Notes under the pieces: model-generated | The model's input: the letters and a program-made list of their open reading frames with translations, nothing else | What the model was told of the DNA's origin: nothing | Databases searched by the model: none | Shown here: positions 1 through 8,710 of the stretch, in pieces | Position numbering within the stretch: position 1 is the first letter of the stretch | Layout: every line of letters starts with the position of its first letter | Origin: Zygnema cylindricum | Lineage: Eukaryota; Streptophyta; Zygnematophyceae; Zygnematales; Zygnemataceae | Assembly (NCBI GenBank): GCA_037447655.1 | Contig: JBBHKE010000767.1 | Span: 1-16,828 of the forward strand | DNA: 16,828 nucleotides | Direction: 5' to 3' | Program-made: the position numbers and the translations under genes

Positions 1-1320
1 CAATGAAAACTCGATGTCGTTGATAAGCAACAAAACTGGATAAAACAGAAACTCGTAAAAAGGAAATTCCGAAAATTGAAACTCGAAAAGTCGGAGGATT
101 GTGAACGAATGCAAAATTGAAGGATTTAGCTGCCTAAGAAATGATTTAAAATGATATCTTTGGATTAGTTCGATGGTGAAAGCAGAGAGGAGAAAGAGAA
201 GCAGATGGAGGAGGAGGAGGAGGAAGAGGAGTTCTCTCTCGGTGGTGGAAAATTTTCCATGTGTTTTGATGTGTTTTTCTTTGTTTCAAACAATTTGCAC
301 ACAAGGTAATATTTGCGGCGCAATATAATATGTTTTTTGTTGACGGTGGAAAGAACTTCGTTTCAACCTTTGTGAGATGATAATTTTCAACTGTTATTAT
401 CAACCCTAATTTTGGCAGTTTAGGAATTCCCTTTTCACGTTTATTTCACTAGTATGTTCATTGAACTTGTAAACAGTTCCAAAAAAATTGAAGGCAAATA
501 TCGGGAATATGACAGGTTTTTAACAATTTCAGTAGTATTGATTTTTTGTAAATAAACCAATCACTCCATCTCAAACTATTAACCAGTCAGACTTGGAGCC
601 CGGTATGAAGAGAGAGAAATTTGTCACTGAACTGATTGTCACGTCAAAGGGAGTATTTGCATCCATGCGTTGATTATTTGTTAAAAAAAAAGAAAACGTT
701 TTGTTTAAATTTCTTTATTTTTGGAAATAGCGTGGACATTCCGTGGTTCAAGTTAGTTTCTGTGTTGTTATCTAAGTTGTCATCTCACCAACACTCAAAT
801 TTATCATAATGTGGACACCTTTTTGTCTCTTCTGACATAAAGTACGATTTTGTTTGGCCTAGTATGAAGTGTGTACTTCTTACGTGGAGTCACTTAAAAA
901 AATTATGTTACAGGTGACTACATTTTTTGTTCTCAGAACTTGTGCCATGGATCACATGATGATCTAGTGACAATATCAATTTCTCTCTAAGTACTCGTAA
1001 GTGTATATTATGAGCTATTTCTGGTATGATTACCCACAATGTGTGTGTGAATGGAACCACCTGAGACCTCGATAGTAATATTCACTTAGTCAATGCCGCT
1101 CATGTTTCCTAACATCAGTTTTTAAGATCCCTAAAAAGTCGTTGAAAACTTCATAGATTATGTAAGGGCTAAAGTGGAACCATTCTGTACAACTTTTTAC
1201 TAATCATAATACGCTTTCACGTATAAAAATCCTCTTATAAAAATTGCAACAAATTGTGAATAATTTTTGCTCTATCCTATCCAATAATGCATACCAAATT
1301 TGCAATTTTTTTACAAACAA
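1..1320. other. AT-rich region, no gene recognised
   Basis: I find no conserved protein motif on either strand. A purine run at 181-231 (GGAGGAGGAGG) makes an open minus-strand frame of proline-rich low complexity, which I do not call. A 31-codon minus-strand ATG frame at 571-666 (MDANTPFDVTISS...) is too short to support. Confidence 0.5.
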
Positions 1321-1680
1321 CTAAGCAGATTTGTGGCCCATCAGCTTCTTGGTTATAAAACAGTAAGCAAGAAGTACATTATCACGAAATAATAAAGTTA
1401 ATTGTCTATGAATTTCTTCTGCGTAAGAAGTAAAGATATATAATTTCTTAGTTTGCTCAAAAATAAACTGTTGGCATGTAATTTGCCTCAAAAGGAGCAA
1501 CCAAATAACAAAAGGGAAACGGAACTGCTTGTCATGCAAATGCAGTGTGTGTCTTCCATTTCTCTCTGCAAAAGTTTTTTGATAGATCTTGTATTCGGCA
1601 AACTCGATTTTCCAAATATGGATAAATAGCTTCAGACAATGTGGCACCTGAGCTCTATTCACTTTTTGTAGAGAAACCAC
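1321..1680 (-). other. 119-codon open frame without ATG start; function unknown
   Basis: This is the longest non-repetitive open frame in the first 2.4 kb. It starts at a GTG, and its only methionine near either end is in KLMGH close to the stop, so if coding it would be an internal or terminal exon. A candidate acceptor on its strand is GAGCTCAG before GTGCCACATTG near 1650. The product is mixed in composition (HCLKLFIHIWKIEF, FRFPFVIWLLLL) and resembles no family I know. Chance openness in AT-rich DNA is the main alternative. Confidence 0.2.
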
Positions 1681-2375
1681 GAGGAAAAGATAAGGTTACT
1701 CACAGGTAAGCGTATTCTGTACCGAACTGTCAAAACATTTAACTAGTCAAGTACTTCGACTAAAAACACCTTTCAAGTATTTAATACCACAAGGAAAGTT
1801 AAATTGACCTTATCGTACGACGCAATTGAAGTACATCATCAATATAACAGTTTTTCGACACATCTTTGGGCCCATAACACTCAAAATAGCGACATAATCA
1901 ATTCGTAAAAGTTATAGAATTAACTAATAAACCAAACTAACCAATTTTGGATTCTTTAAAAACCAACTTCACTGGAAATTGGCTCCAAAACCTTTGAAGT
2001 AAAACACAACACTTTATCAAAAAATGAATACCAAAAGACAATGTTTATCAAAAATGAAGGATCCTTCTCAAAAAACACACTTTTAACTCCATCTCTTTTA
2101 ACCAATTCCACTGACAATTCACTTTTATACTCTAAAACACTTTTCCATCAACCTTTTTCCATCACTTTTACAAACTTTTACCGTCGAAATCTTGGTCCAA
2201 AACATTAACCACTAAGATGATGAGATTTAGAGTGGTATCACATACATAGAAAGACAATCCATACAAGGGGAAAAAGAAAAAAACAAACAAACAAACAAAC
2301 AAAAAGGAGCAACAAGAAAAAGAAGAAAAAAAAAACAAAACAAACGAACAATTCCTTGAATTATTCCTATGTAGC
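1681..2375. other. AT-rich spacer downstream of the methyltransferase gene
   Basis: No gene is recognised. It includes a CAAA microsatellite at about 2279-2304 inside an A-rich run (2265-2346), which reads as a phenylalanine-rich frame on the minus strand. It should hold the 3' UTR and poly(A) site of the methyltransferase transcript, but I see no clear AATAAA on that strand close to the stop. Confidence 0.5.
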
Positions 2376-2485
2376 ATTCCCTCGAAACCAATACTTACTT
2401 CCCATGTGGTATTCCCTCATAATCAATACTTATGATTAACACTTACTCATGTGAATATTTCCTCAAAACCGATACAAGTAAATAG
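2376..2485 (-). repeat. Degenerate triplicate over the methyltransferase stop codon
   Basis: The plus-strand motif ATTYCCTCNNAANCNATAC begins at 2376, 2411 and 2457. The 2457 copy contains the TGA stop of exon 3 and its last codons. The two downstream copies lie in what would be the 3' UTR. Spacings are 35 and 46 bp and the copies differ at several bases. Confidence 0.6.
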
Positions 2486-4608
2486 TTATACCGTCCACCG
2501 TGGTTGTCGCCTTCGGTTCGAGTGCTTCCATTGGCCAACAAAACGAAACCAATCGTGATCCTGGCTTCAACTGTTTCCGCAAATGTGGGAGAAGCACACT
2601 ATTTCCGTGCGTGCTCAAATAGAGAGCCACCACCGTAGCCTCAGAAAGGGCTACGGTTCGAGCATCCTGAATGGGCATAAACGGCCATAAAACGGTTAAT
2701 AAAGAGGTGTTGTTAATCAGACAACCAAAAAATGACAAAACAACACTGGCGAAGGACTGCTTTCTGAGCATCCTGGGAGGTAATAAATGGGTATCAAACT
2801 TTTAATAAACAGGTGTTAATCAGACAACCAGAAAATGACAAAATAGTATCGACAAAGGATTGCATTTCGAGCATCCTGAAAGGGCAGAAATAGGGAAAAA
2901 CTATTATTAAACTGGTATTAATAAGACAGCAAAAAAAGACAACACAGGCACAAACACGGGGATAAAAGAAAAAACCACATCAAGTGAAGTTCACAATGTT
3001 GTTTATACCCACTGTAAAAGATGTATATTTTTTTTTTTTGGAGGAAGGTTTCTTAAACGAGATCCAGTATTGCATTGAAATAACTAAGTACAAACATTCA
3101 TAACTAAATCATCGATCAAAATGGATATCATTCAAAAAGGATGTCATCCAGAATGAAGCAAATCAGTCCAAAAAAAAGAACTCGTAAGAATGGATCAATA
3201 GAAACAAAAAAAAACAATCGAAAGACAATTGATGAGTCAGAAAAGATGTTCAAACAATCAAAAAACGGCAGCAAACAAACGAAAAACGGAAAATAGAATG
3301 GAAAACAAATGAAAAACAAGCAGAAAGCAGAAAACAAATGGGAAATCTGAACGGAATGAAACGGAAGCAGAATTATATCCACCTGGTGAGCAAGAGTGAT
3401 CATATCTGTCAAACCCTCTCTCTCCACAGCCGCTTTTGCTTCTCTCAAAAGCTCCAAATTTAGGTCAACTCCAAATCCTTTAGTTCCATATTTCTTCGCA
3501 GCTGTCACGCCCCTCTCCCTCTCCCGTCTCCAAAATAAGATAGTCACCATAATTGCAACAGAAACTTTTCAGTTCAGCTGAAAACTGCGATCGCAGAACA
3601 AAGAACTGAAAACTGCGATCGCAGAACGAAGAACTGAAAACTGAACCGAAACTAGACAAAAAAAAAGATTCCAGGAGAACGAAGAAAGAGCCGCGAACTA
3701 CAGCTGAAACCAAAACCGAAACTGAAAATGAATCTGTAAATGAAGGAAATAAACATAGTTCTAATGACATCAGCTACAATACTTAGTAGAACTGTAATTG
3801 AAACCGAAAAAAGATATTTCAAACTTGTTCAAAGATTCAGTAACATCACATGATAATAGTGGAAAAGGAAAAGTCGATGGAACAAAAACAAAGTGGGAAA
3901 TTGGTTGACTTTTGCATTCCAAAACAATGTCCAGAATAATTTTTTAAAAAAAATCCTCAAAAAACTTTTTACCAGACTCTAGATTGTTAAATGTTTCAGC
4001 TTTTTTGACAATTAATTTAAAAACCATTTTGTTTTCCAAGGATCACTAAAAAAATACCTCTAATAACAAAACTGAGACAGACCCAAAAAGGTCAAGCCAC
4101 TTTTTTCACAAAAGCGTAATTCTAAATGATGTCAATCACCATCATAACATTTCATGTAGAACCAATTTTCAAATAAAACAAGAAACTTGATTCAATCAAA
4201 AGACAAGTAACATTAATAAAGGATCTCAAAATAAAACATCGAACAACCATCAAAATAAAACAAAAATTCGTTTTCAAACAAACAAATGCGGTATTGAACT
4301 TATGCTTTTTCACATCACATCAAGAGTCTACTTGATCAACCAAACAGTGAATTATTCAATATAAACAAGTCACAAAATCTTTAAAGAATAGTCTAACATC
4401 TAACGAACATTTGATCATCTTTGAAACTAAGTATACCAGCCACAAGAAGACGACCGTCTCCACAACCGAGGTCAAAAAGATAGTCGTCTTTTCCTACACG
4501 TGCAAACTCAAGCATTCGAAGAGCTACATGATTTGGTGTGGGTACAAATGGGGCGAGCCGATTTCCGGACCAAAACCGAAACCACGTGCCGAGCCAGAGA
4601 CGTTGCAT
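2463..4608 (-). CDS. FAM173/ATPSCKMT-like SAM-dependent methyltransferase, three exons
   Basis: Exons on the minus strand are 4608..4437, 3501..3383 and 2666..2463. Joining them gives 164 residues. Exon 1 ends GTGGCTG|GTATAC and exon 2 starts after GTGACAG, so the phase-1 joint restores RLLVAAAKKYGTKG. Exon 2 ends CACCAG|GTGGAT and exon 3 starts after CCCATTCAG in phase 0. Visible motifs are VPTP (22-25) before the fold, motif I DLGCGDGR (46-53), the post-I acid in GVDL (67-70, D70), D98 as the likely motif II acid, LSEATVVALYL (104-114), LKPGSRLVS (130-138) and the C-terminal VDGITIYLYRF. This order matches the class I family that includes FAM173/ATPSCKMT, some members of which methylate lysine on mitochondrial ATP synthase subunit c or adenine nucleotide translocase. 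The substrate here is inferred only. The first in-frame ATG is at 4608; the frame stays open to 4659 without another ATG, so an upstream exon (possible acceptor CTCTAG near 4637) is possible. The short N-terminus, rich in W, F and R, might be a targeting or membrane-associated segment. Confidence 0.88.
2661..2960 (-). repeat. Three tandem copies of the exon 3 acceptor region
   Basis: The plus-strand word AGCATCCTG occurs at 2661, 2767 and 2870, giving periods of 106 and 103 bp. Each is followed by similar text (GTTAATCAGACAACCA and AAAATGACAAAA occur in units 1 and 2; unit 3 is more diverged). On the gene strand each unit supplies CAG|GATGCT plus a diverged copy of the first 20-25 bases of exon 3. 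Read in phase 0 from the unit 2 or unit 3 acceptor, the frame reaches a TAA after about 20 codons. Confidence 0.85.
2667..3382 (-). other. Intron 2 of the methyltransferase gene (716 bp)
   Basis: GT-AG intron from GTGGAT at 3382 to CCCATTCAG at 2667, phase 0. The joint reads ITLAHQ then DARTVALSEATVV. The last 300 bp of the intron hold two further copies of the acceptor region (2767 and 2870), so three CAG|GATGCT sites lie in tandem. Only the one at 2666 leads into the conserved exon 3 frame. Confidence 0.85.
3502..4436 (-). other. Intron 1 of the methyltransferase gene (935 bp)
   Basis: GT-AG intron from GTATAC at 4436 to GTGACAG at 3502. It splits an alanine codon after motif I (phase 1). 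The transcribed strand is pyrimidine-rich, and the tract before the acceptor is broken by purines. It contains a 28-bp tandem repeat at 3578-3643 and long A/T-rich stretches. Both splice sites rest on the protein motif that they restore, not on transcript data. Confidence 0.85.
3578..3643. repeat. 28-bp tandem repeat with CTGCGATCGCAG palindrome
   Basis: Units at 3578-3605 and 3606-3633 differ at one base, and a partial third starts at 3634. Each full unit carries the perfect 12-bp palindrome CTGCGATCGCAG. It lies inside intron 1 of the methyltransferase gene. Confidence 0.9.
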
Positions 4609-4658
4609 GGACAAATTTCCGAGAAGTTTGTTAAAGCTAGAGAATGTTACACCCTTCA

Positions 4659-4958
4659 CTCTCCCCCCACTCCCCTTCCCCCCCTTCCCCTCCTCTCTCT
4701 CTCTCTCTCACTCTCCCTCTTTCTCTCCTCTTTCTCTCCTCCTCTTTCTCTTTCTCTATATCTCTCTCTCTCTCCCACCACTCACACTTTCTCTCAATAT
4801 CTCTCTCTCTCCCCCACTTTCTCTCACTTTCTCTCACTTTCTCTCCCTCCCCTGTCTCACACTTCCTCCACTCTCCCTCTCTCTCCCCCCCTCTCTCACA
4901 CCTCTCGCTCTCTCTCTCCCCCCTCTCTCTCACACTCTCTCTCTCTCACACACACACT
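4659..4958. repeat. 300-bp polypyrimidine (CT/CTCC) tract upstream of the gene
   Basis: The plus strand is almost purely C and T (CTCTCTC, CCCTCTTTCTC and similar), ending in CACACACACA. On the gene strand it is a GA/purine tract lying 50 bp upstream of the first ATG (4608). Open frames across it encode only Ser/Leu or Arg/Glu low-complexity peptides and are not taken as genes. Its place suggests promoter or 5' UTR, but no TATA box or initiator is obvious. Confidence 0.85.
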
Positions 4959-5173
4959 CAACGACTTCTCTTATAGAACAGAGCCAGCTTAGCCAAATTC
5001 TAAGGTTGAAACGTGAGAAAGGAATACCTTAAAGGCTAGTGTTAGGTTTCAGAAGTAAACATCAAGGTTAAGGTCACTATTTAAGTGTGGACACATGGTG
5101 ATTATAAGATTAAAAGTTGAAAGTATGATTAGGATTATGATTATGGGAAGGGATTTTTGGGTGGAGATACAGT

Positions 5174-5338
5174 TGAGGGTGAGGGATAGGGTTAGGCTAA
5201 GGGTTAGGGTTAGGGTTAAGAAAAGGGCTAGGGTTAGGGTTAAGAAAAGGGCTAGGGTTAGGGTTAAGAAATGGGCTAGGGTTAGGGTTAAGAAATGGGC
5301 TAGGGTTAGGGTTAAGAAAAGGGCTAAGGTTAGGGTTA
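5174..5338. repeat. 24-bp array of telomere-like hexamers
   Basis: From 5201 there are five full units and a partial sixth (starts 5201, 5225, 5249, 5273, 5297, 5321). Each consists of GGGCTA, GGGTTA, GGGTTA and an AGAAAA or AGAAAT hexamer. The first unit has GGGTTA in place of GGGCTA. A degenerate lead-in (GAGGGATAGGGTTAGGC) runs from 5174. The period is a multiple of three, so the plus strand reads as repeated KKRARVRV and the minus strand as repeated LTLTLALF. I treat these frames as by-products of the repeat, since no family or start context supports a gene. Confidence 0.9.
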
Positions 5339-5893
5339 ACTTGTGAAGAGTCACGGAAAAACCGGAATGATACTCATGAACAAAAACAAATGCTTTTTTG
5401 TGCTTACAGGATATATTTTTTTAAGATTGACTTACTATTTGGTTGCATTTATCCTTTAAGACTTTAGGTCGCTACAATGTGAATAGAGGAGACATAAAAT
5501 ACCAGAGCGAATGCTTGAGCCATTAAAAAACCTTTAAAAATACCATTGAAAAGGTGCATTTGTCATGAAGAATTTACAAAAAGTTGTTTGTAGGAGAATA
5601 AAAAACACAGTTATGAATCGACTTGTGAAACATTTTGGAAACCAGAAACGTAGTTCTCAAAAAATTCGTTCACGGAATGTCACGTGGTTCGACAGTTAAC
5701 CGTATGTCTCTAAAAAATATTATTAGATTAATTTTCTATGGCCACGCTCAGCGAGTTAATGTGGCGAATGATGACTTGATGAGGATCTTTGGAAGAGTTG
5801 AATGTGCTTCTAGGGTTTTGCAGAGAAATTATGTACCGTCTGTTGGGTGCCCGGTAATAAATGTTAACTGCTTACATTTCAAAAAGGCTTAAG
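5339..5893. other. Spacer between telomere-like array and transposon cluster
   Basis: Mostly AT-rich. A plus-strand open frame at 5635-5892 (85 codons, starting at a non-ATG codon; internal MSRGSTVNRMSLKN) ends two bases before the TACACC end at 5894. It matches no family known to me. It could be an exon remnant cut by the insertion or chance. Confidence 0.35.
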
Positions 5894-5918
5894 TACACCG
5901 TGAATCGTTATTAGTGTT
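5894..5918 (+). repeat. Solitary left end of TACACC-type element
   Basis: TACACCGTGAATCGTTATTA matches the terminal repeat at 6991 with changes at CGT/CGC and GTT/GCT. It points rightward. No right end pairs with it before the complete element at 6991, so it is either a remnant or the outer end of a larger element. Confidence 0.6.
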
Positions 5919-6160
5919 AATGTTTTTTTCGTCTCTTAAAAGTTAAAACATCTTTTCTCCGTACACTTATGTCGGATTGTGGATCTGACGGTTGGGACTG
6001 AAAGGTAAGATTCTCAGCTTCCGATTGGCGGTCTTATACTAAAAATTGGACAAATGTGTACGGATAAAATATGTTTTCAGTGGCGAAAATATTATTAACG
6101 GTAATTGCGATGCACGTTGAAGTACGCGATTTTCTGTGCTACAAGTACAGTAAGAGCGTT

Positions 6161-6852
6161 GTTCCATTAGGCGCTCTCAGTAAACGTCAAAAATTCGTTT
6201 ACTGAAGCGATCGTTCCATTGTGCCGGGTCAGTAACCGACATGTGTTTTGCGTGGCACATGTTGATTGGTTCACATCATAGATGAATCCGATTCTGTCAA
6301 TCTTCAAAGAATCTCTGAGAGCAAATTGTGATCACATATTTGTACCAGCGAAAGGTAAAAAGTGACTCGTACAACGTATTGAATGAAATCTGTACGGGCG
6401 GACGAAACGTAAGATATGTAAAAGCGTACGAAAATGTCAGAATTGTTAGTGGATACCAACAGAAGCGTGAAACAATATCTTCCGTCAAAGATTTTCTTGC
6501 GGCTTCCGGTGGCCTCGCATCCTCCCTGGCGGAAGGCACATGTCATATGCGACGTGTACCCATCTGGTAGCGCGGTCGTCGTGGATATTTGTTCATTTTT
6601 CCACGAGGTACGATGGTATTCGTTCAGGCGCTGAGAATTGACCTACTCCGGGTCACTTGTTGCGAACTGGAAGTGTCAGACGACGTCGTATCCGATTATG
6701 CATCCGACGGTCCACGCTTACGCCCATAAACGTGGAGAATCGAATCCCTCATTCAGTAGCCTTGTTTTGCTGACATTCTTTTATTTTTGGTACGGTACTG
6801 TACGAAACGGTACGGCATTCAGTAAACAACGTCATTTTTCCCCTAATGGAAC
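6161..6852. mobile_element. Possible MITE with GTTCCATTAGG inverted ends
   Basis: GTTCCATTAGG at 6161 is the exact inverse of CCTAATGGAAC at 6842-6852. Just inside lie GTTTACTGAA (left) and TTCAGTAAAC (right), also inverted. Length would be 692 bp. No target-site duplication is evident. A related word, TTTTCTGTRCTACAAGTRCAG, occurs in direct orientation outside both ends (near 6130 and 6912). Three overlapping open frames at 6297-6570 encode nothing recognisable. Confidence 0.35.
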
Positions 6853-6990
6853 CTTGCCCTTATCCGCTAAAAACCGTACGAAAATGGTCAAAGGCTTACG
6901 TACGGCGCAATTTTCTGTACTACAAGTGCAGTAATCCACTACAAATAGAGCTTCGTACTAAAGCGGTTGACCGGTCCTGTATGTAAACTG

Positions 6991-7483
6991 TACACCGCGA
7001 ATCGCTATTAGCGTACATGACGCTAATTGGGGTACCCCTTTTTTTGGGGCAAATTCTCAAATAGAATAAAGTACGCTAAATGTTTTTGCACGTTATTTGA
7101 GGTACCCCGCTCAATACGGTTCATAACTGTAATTTAGTGTTCTTTTAAATAGTGTGGTGTACGGACTACCAGATCTGTACTATTCCGTTTCTTATTTTAT
7201 TTAAAAGTACAGAAAATATAATAATATATAATTGCGTAGATGTTTTTCGGCATACGCAGATGTCAAAAAAACGCGACGGCGTACGATTTGAACAATTTCG
7301 TACATCTACATGTTTTAGTGTGGACATATTATGTGCCGAAATTTTTTACAAAGCAGTTTGCAAATTAGAGTACATGATAAATTACTATCATGGTGTACCC
7401 GAAAAAACACAATTTACCGTAAAGTACGCTAATTGTTTCATTACGCTATATTTTTTATTACGCTAATAGCGATTCACGGTGTA
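6991..7483. mobile_element. 493-bp non-autonomous TIR element, TACACC family
   Basis: The left end TACACCGCGAATCGCTATTA (continuing GCGTA) and the inverse of the right end 7459-7483 differ at one position (CGCG versus CGTG). Subterminal ACGCTAAT words recur near 7019, 7428 and 7459. All ends of this family in the window begin with TA, consistent with TA target duplication. A plus-strand frame at 7152-7466 has no transposase motif, so I call it MITE-like. The superfamily is not assigned; TA-targeting Tc1/mariner-like enzymes are one possibility. Confidence 0.8.
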
Positions 7484-8356
7484 GTGTTGTGTACCGGTAA
7501 GCATTTACCGATAACCGATATGGACCTTTTTCGGGTTCCCGATAATCGAAATATTGGTTCGATATATCGTTGTCGGTCTTATCGCCGATAAGTAACCGAT
7601 AATATCGGGTACTTATCGGCGATAACACCGATAACGATAACTATCGGCGATATATGTACGGGTCGTCCAGATAAATGTACGGTATGTACACTCACTTGTA
7701 CGTCTTATTCCTCGGACGCGCAGAAAGTACAGTAACCACCATGACGTCTGTACGGTTTTGGTACAGACCCAATAAAAACGATGTACCTTTCACATCCGAC
7801 GCCATGGCTTTGTCCCTTATTCTTAGGGATCCACTAGACACCCGCCACGTGTCAATCTGTCAACTTATTTGGCACAAGCTGCCAAAAGAGCCATTCCGGG
7901 CTCACATTGGCCTTGCGCTCGTACTTTTACATTCCAAGTCGTCCGTTCGATTCCGGCGGCTCCCATAATATTATTTTGCGTCCGTTGTACTTTGTGTCCG
8001 CCGTCCTTTTTTCGTTCCATGTTCACCGGTTTGTCTGTAAATTCCGTACGTCTCCGAAAAAAAAAGTTGTACATTTAACCGGCCAACGTTTTTTGTTCTG
8101 CGTTGTCCGTAATAATTTTCAGTTAATAGTTACGGAACAGAATCGTACACGTGGCATGACACGCTATATAATGTAAATAGTATAACACACTATTTATTAA
8201 AGTACTATAGTATGCGTACTATATATTTTTGTAGTTATCGCCGATATGGAATTTGTTGGTCTTTTACCGATATATCGGTACCTCTGATGGTTCGATAACC
8301 GATAACTATCGATATAGGTGTTATCGCGATAAGTTTTTTATCGATACACGACACTA
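7482..8356. mobile_element. hAT-like non-autonomous element, family A copy 1
   Basis: It opens TAGTGTTGTGTACCGGTAA and closes with the inverse form ATCGATACACGACACTA. The arms are palindrome-rich (CGATATATCG, TATCGCCGATA, TTATCGCGATAA). It aligns along its length with 14407-15259. TAGTG tips on short TIRs are typical of hAT elements, but no 8-bp flanking duplication is seen here. Its left edge overlaps the last two bases of the TACACC element ending at 7483. It contains a conserved hairpin at 7868-7886 and no recognisable transposase. Confidence 0.7.
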
Positions 8357-8671
8357 GTAAACTGGAAGTAATCAATCGTTTCGTTTCGCGACCTCGGCCT
8401 CTCGAGTGAGAAAAGAGCCGAGAACTAAATTTTGTATAAATCGTATACACATTATGTGAATTGACTCGTAGTGTGCGAGCGTCGTTTGAGTGTTGTACTG
8501 TAACTGTCTTTTTACGTGTTCAATCGTACAATACCACTCAACGGTACACAAATTTGTGTGCAATAAATATTTTTTTTTAGTGTGAAGTTCCTACAAAAAG
8601 TACGACTATAAGTGCGGATATTTCGTATAGTGATGGCGCGAACTCAGCGTAGGGTAGGAAAATTCCACAAA
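8357..8671. other. Spacer with 14-bp palindrome
   Basis: No gene is recognised. ACACAAATTTGTGT at 8546-8559 is a perfect palindrome, followed at once by GCAATAAA and a T-run, which could resemble a poly(A) signal on the plus strand. CTCGGC and GCCGAG near 8391-8422 form a short stem. Confidence 0.4.
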
Positions 8672-8694
8672 CACCGCGAAACTATTAGTGCAAA
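8672..8694 (+). repeat. Degenerate TACACC-type end
   Basis: ACACCGCGAAACTATTAGTG differs from the family end mainly by loss of TCG after GAA. It points rightward and lies 17 bp before the 725-bp repeat copy. It is too degenerate to pair with a right end. Confidence 0.4.
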
Positions 8695-8710
8695 TAAATT
8701 TTTGGAGTAA

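Noticed and set aside
571-666. 31-codon minus-strand ATG frame (MDANTPFDVTISS)
   Set aside because: Too short to separate from chance; no splice or neighbour support.
4411-5032. Long plus-strand frames rich in Ser/Leu/Pro
   Set aside because: They are readings of the CT tract and the antisense of exon 1.
5095-5346. 83-codon plus-strand frame with KKRARVRV repeats
   Set aside because: It follows from a 24-bp repeat; both strands are open for the same reason and there is no independent sign of coding.
6297-6570. Three overlapping 80-codon frames as a transposase fragment
   Set aside because: No DDE/D or zinc-finger motif is seen and the frames contradict each other.
7940-7972. tRNA B-box-like GTTCGATTCC near a possible tRNA 3' half, which might imply a tRNA-derived SINE
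   Set aside because: No matching acceptor 5' strand or A box at proper spacing; the T-stem has a mismatch; copy 2 (14847-14870) changes it; and the region lies inside a TIR element.
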